Shown in pieces: positions 61,001 through 64,000 of a stretch of DNA of 64,000 nt. Every line of letters begins with the position of its first letter. Position 1 is the stretch's first letter. Both the position numbers and the translations under genes were made by a program. Source of the stretch: Drechslerella dactyloides. Its lineage: Eukaryota > Ascomycota > Orbiliomycetes > Orbiliales > Orbiliaceae. The notes under the pieces are model-generated. The model did no database searches. It worked only from the letters and a program-made list of their open reading frames with translations, and was not told the origin of the DNA. The stretch is taken from contig JAGTWJ010000007.1 in NCBI GenBank assembly GCA_020064725.1, positions 2,294,001 through 2,358,000 of the forward strand, given 5' to 3'.

Positions 61001-62891
61001 ACGTCAATGATAAGCGGCTGGCATAGACAAGCGAGTGGCACAGCTTCCTACTCTACCTTAATAAAAAGTCTAGCTATATTATTATTACCAAATAATTTCT
61101 TATCCTAGGGGTAGGAAACCATTTATTTAGATTTTGAAAATATTTGTTAGTAGATTTAAATATTATGTCTGGTCTTGTTATAGTTGCTATAGTAGTATGT
61201 ATATATGATGCCATCTTCTGGTTGAGAGGTATGCTGGTGTTTTGGAAGGGCTGGCTACCTAATTATTTTATTTATAGTATTATTATCTAGGATTCTGTTA
61301 GCTTAGTATATAATCAATGTATTTCCATATTATATACATTGTCTTTTCAGCTATTAGTGCTTATTTAGTAGCTTATTTGTAAAACAAAATATTACATTTT
61401 TTATATATATAAGTACTATTTAGTATATTATTGTCTATATTTCTTTAGATAGTTGGTCTATAGTTGTTAGTAATAATGTAGAAGAGCTATTCTAATACTA
61501 AATAATCTGGTTTTTAATTAAGCCTACTTGTAGACTAATTTTTAATAGATTTAATAATATTTTTATAATCCAGACAGCTACTATATTTATAGTACCCAAA
61601 TATAAATTTACTAAAATAACTACTAGTAATTGTACATCTAGTTTTAATAGAATTTTGTTAGAATTATAAGGTATAATGCTAGTTTTAGCAAAGCTACTAT
61701 ATATATTTTTAAATATTATTATAGTAGTAAATATCTTATGAAACTTAAAAAAAAACTTTAGTTTAAAGATATAGCTAATATATATATATATTAAAGTTTT
61801 TATCTTATAACTATATATCTATTTTAATAGCCCAAAACAGCCAACATCTAATAACTAAAGAATATATAAAAAATATAATAACATATAAATAATAATAATC
61901 TTTTGTTTTTGGTAATATAACTTAAAGATTACTAAATAATAGTTTTTATGGCTATCTAGGATTAATAACCAATAATCTAAAAAATAGCACCATATTATAA
62001 ATTTATCAAAGTACTTTAATTATTCAAAAGCCAGCTTATTTATTATCTAATTATTATTAAAGAATATGATTATTTAATCTTTTAATAAGCTAGTTCCTAT
62101 ATATTAACTTATTAAATAATATTTTCCAGTAAAAATAATAAACAATAGCATTATATACCTTTCTATATCTATCCCCTAGATAACTATTACCTATTCACAA
62201 CTCCCAAGCTACACAAATTTTATTTTATTATATATTTCAACACCTATTACCATAGTAATTATAAATATTATACCCATTACAAAGCCAATCTCATCAAAAT
62301 TATAGATATTATTATCCATAATACTATACTTAGCCTTTATTACCTCTATCAACTAAAACCACTTACTTATAAGCACCAGATCTTTATATTTCACTCACTA
62401 ATAATCATACTTCTTAAAAAAACACATTTATAACTCTAGACAATATCTAATAAAATTGTTAGCCCATCTTTTACCAACATATTAAATACTATTATCACTA
62501 CATATTAATAGCAGTTAGTTAGCCATATCCTCTATATTAAATAACCTAAGATAAAAAAACTATATAAATAATTTAAATATATATTAAATAATAATATCTT
62601 TTTCTAACTATATAAGATTCTATAACTTTAAAACATTTTTACTATATAAAAGGTAGCTACTATAACAATATACTAAGATTCTATATAAAATATTATATAA
62701 TTTAGCAGCTATTTAAATACTTAAAGTTTCATTTTTTTTTAATATTTTAATAACTAAAATAATATAGGATTCAGCTATAGTAGCAGCTATTATTATAGTT
62801 ATAATAATATATAATATCAAAGATAGCTTGTCAGGGGTGCCTCGAGAGGTGTGCCGGTCACTTGTCTGTGCCGGCCGCTTATCATTGACGT
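61001..62891 (-). mobile_element. Fot1/pogo-type DNA transposon, second TIR type (1.89 kb)
   Basis: TA flanks lie at 60999-61000 and 62892-62893. The TIR ACGTCAATGATAAGCGGC matches the 23019 element. The minus-strand transposase is broken by stops. The right TIR is more intact than the left, where CGGCAC has become TGGCAT. Confidence 0.9.
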
Positions 62892-62893
62892 TA

Positions 62894-63607
62894 AATATTT
62901 TAATAAATATTAATTAAATAACTATTTAGATTAAAGAATATATTTTTCCTAAAACTTCTTAATATTTTGAATTAATATAATAATAATATTAAAATAATTA
63001 TAATTTATCAGAATAAAATTTACTAAAAATTTTTAATTATTTTTAAAGATTATATAATTATAACTAAAAAATATTCTATTATTTTTAAGCTGTAGTTGTT
63101 CACCATATTAATAGCATTTTTATAAAGAAAATAATATTTAAAAATAAATAAATATAATATTATATATATATTATAAAGAATTTAAGAATAATCTAATTAA
63201 AAAAAACTAAATACTATATATATATATAGGGTTTTTAGGTTTCTTTTACAAATATCCAACCTAAAATAAGAATAATTATATTTATAATTATTTTAATACT
63301 ATAAGATTTAAAGATATTAATATTTGTATATAATAATTAAGAAAGTAAGAGAAAAATCAAACTATATTACTAAAGAAGATACTGGCACTATAGCTAGATA
63401 ATTTATAAAAAAGTATCAACCTATAGACTATTTTAAACATCAAGTAATAGCAATTATATTTAAAATTTTTAGTAAATAAGTATTAATAAGCTAAAAACAG
63501 AGTAATAATATATTTAAAACATATAAAATTAGAGATTAATAAACAAATAAAAAGAAAAATTAAAATAAAATAGATTCTAGTTTCTTAAAAAAGTATATAT
63601 TTTATAA
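62894..63607. other. AT-rich degraded sequence, unassigned
   Basis: It does not align with the other families in the window by eye. It contains a short frame (about 63350-63460, EDTGTIAR and KKYQPIDYFKH) that may be a remnant of another transposon or gene, and a TATATATATATAGGG run near 63219. Confidence 0.35.
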
Positions 63608-64000
63608 AATATAGATTTGTTACCCAAACAGGGTTTTTGAGCTGTTAAAATGGGATCCCCAGGCTTGCCTTTATAGGCTCAATTTCACAAGGTAAGTAAA
63701 TAAGGTAAGTACTTACTTACCTAGTATCAATGGGCAAGATATACCTAAGTGTACGTGTGCTTAAGAATTCAATACATGTATTTGAGGGGAAGGTTCTCGC
63801 CATTTACGCCATGGATATTTACAATATAACGCTCTATATACGGTACCGTATCATACACCGACATCAGCAACCTCATCATTATGTCCCGGCTAACCCTTTG
63901 GGATTGATACTGAATAAGCGCTTTGCGGACCATCTGGTTGGTTTCACCATTCCAAGTCTACTTCATCATTTTTTGTCTTTTCGGGTTCATTTTTGGTCTT
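63608..64000. other. Balanced-composition flank, start of the next gene-type region
   Basis: GC content rises sharply at about 63610. A near-palindromic cluster of GGTAAGTA/TACTTACC units lies at 63689-63723. No complete open frame is present before the window ends. A gene could begin beyond the edge. Confidence 0.45.

Noticed and set aside
1..64000. CRISPR arrays, rRNA or tRNA genes
   Set aside because: No regularly spaced repeats with unique spacers and no recognisable rRNA or tRNA sequence were seen. The only short-period tandem arrays are inside the LTR at 32951-33244.

Overview
The window looks like nuclear DNA of a filamentous ascomycete (Pezizomycotina). Most of it is extremely AT-rich, gene-free DNA made of transposable elements mutated by a repeat-induced-point-mutation (RIP)-like process: C-to-T and G-to-A changes have turned Gln and Trp codons into stops and erased catalytic Asp, Cys and His codons. 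One block of balanced composition (about 18.9-22.6 kb) is a gene islet, and balanced sequence returns at the right edge (about 63.6-64.0 kb). This AT-isochore/islet pattern is known from plant-associated fungi such as Leptosphaeria. I cannot name the species.

The islet holds one convincing gene: a two-exon gene (20981-21711, one 77-bp intron) for a 217-residue secreted protein with 22 cysteines, an effector-like protein. It has a TATA box and a 17-bp perfect inverted repeat upstream. A 182-codon open frame at 19029-19577 may be a second, weakly supported gene. A coding-like remnant on the minus strand straddles the right islet border (22530-22829).

The AT-rich part is a nest of three transposon groups. 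(1) A Ty3/gypsy chromovirus with LTRs of about 690 bp, gag with a CCHC knuckle, RT, RNase H, integrase and a C-terminal chromodomain. Copies lie in both orientations at 1-2676 plus 16074-18193 (+), 2677-16073 (-), 28104-32831 (+), 32832-43180 (+), 44350-51757 (+), 51758-55220 (-) and 55221-61000 (-). The 3' region carries an additional open frame antisense to gag-pol. (2) Fot1/pogo-type DNA transposons of about 1.87-1.89 kb flanked by TA, at 4461-6326, 11826-13717, 23019-24909, 30659-32549, 37149-39040, 58579-60469 and 61001-62891. (3) Small non-autonomous elements: six almost identical 249-bp MITEs, a 1.07-kb fold-back element and half of another, a 340-bp MITE family, and a 519-bp TRIM-like element with 113-bp direct terminal repeats and a 5-bp target duplication.

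The Fot-type elements and MITEs sit inside the retrotransposons, so they came later. The 249-bp MITEs and the TIRs of the Fot-type elements keep their GC content while the transposase bodies are RIP-mutated. All TIR variants share one plan: two tandem half-sites about 17 bp apart, each with an AAGCG core and a family-specific tail. No rRNA, tRNA or CRISPR array was seen.
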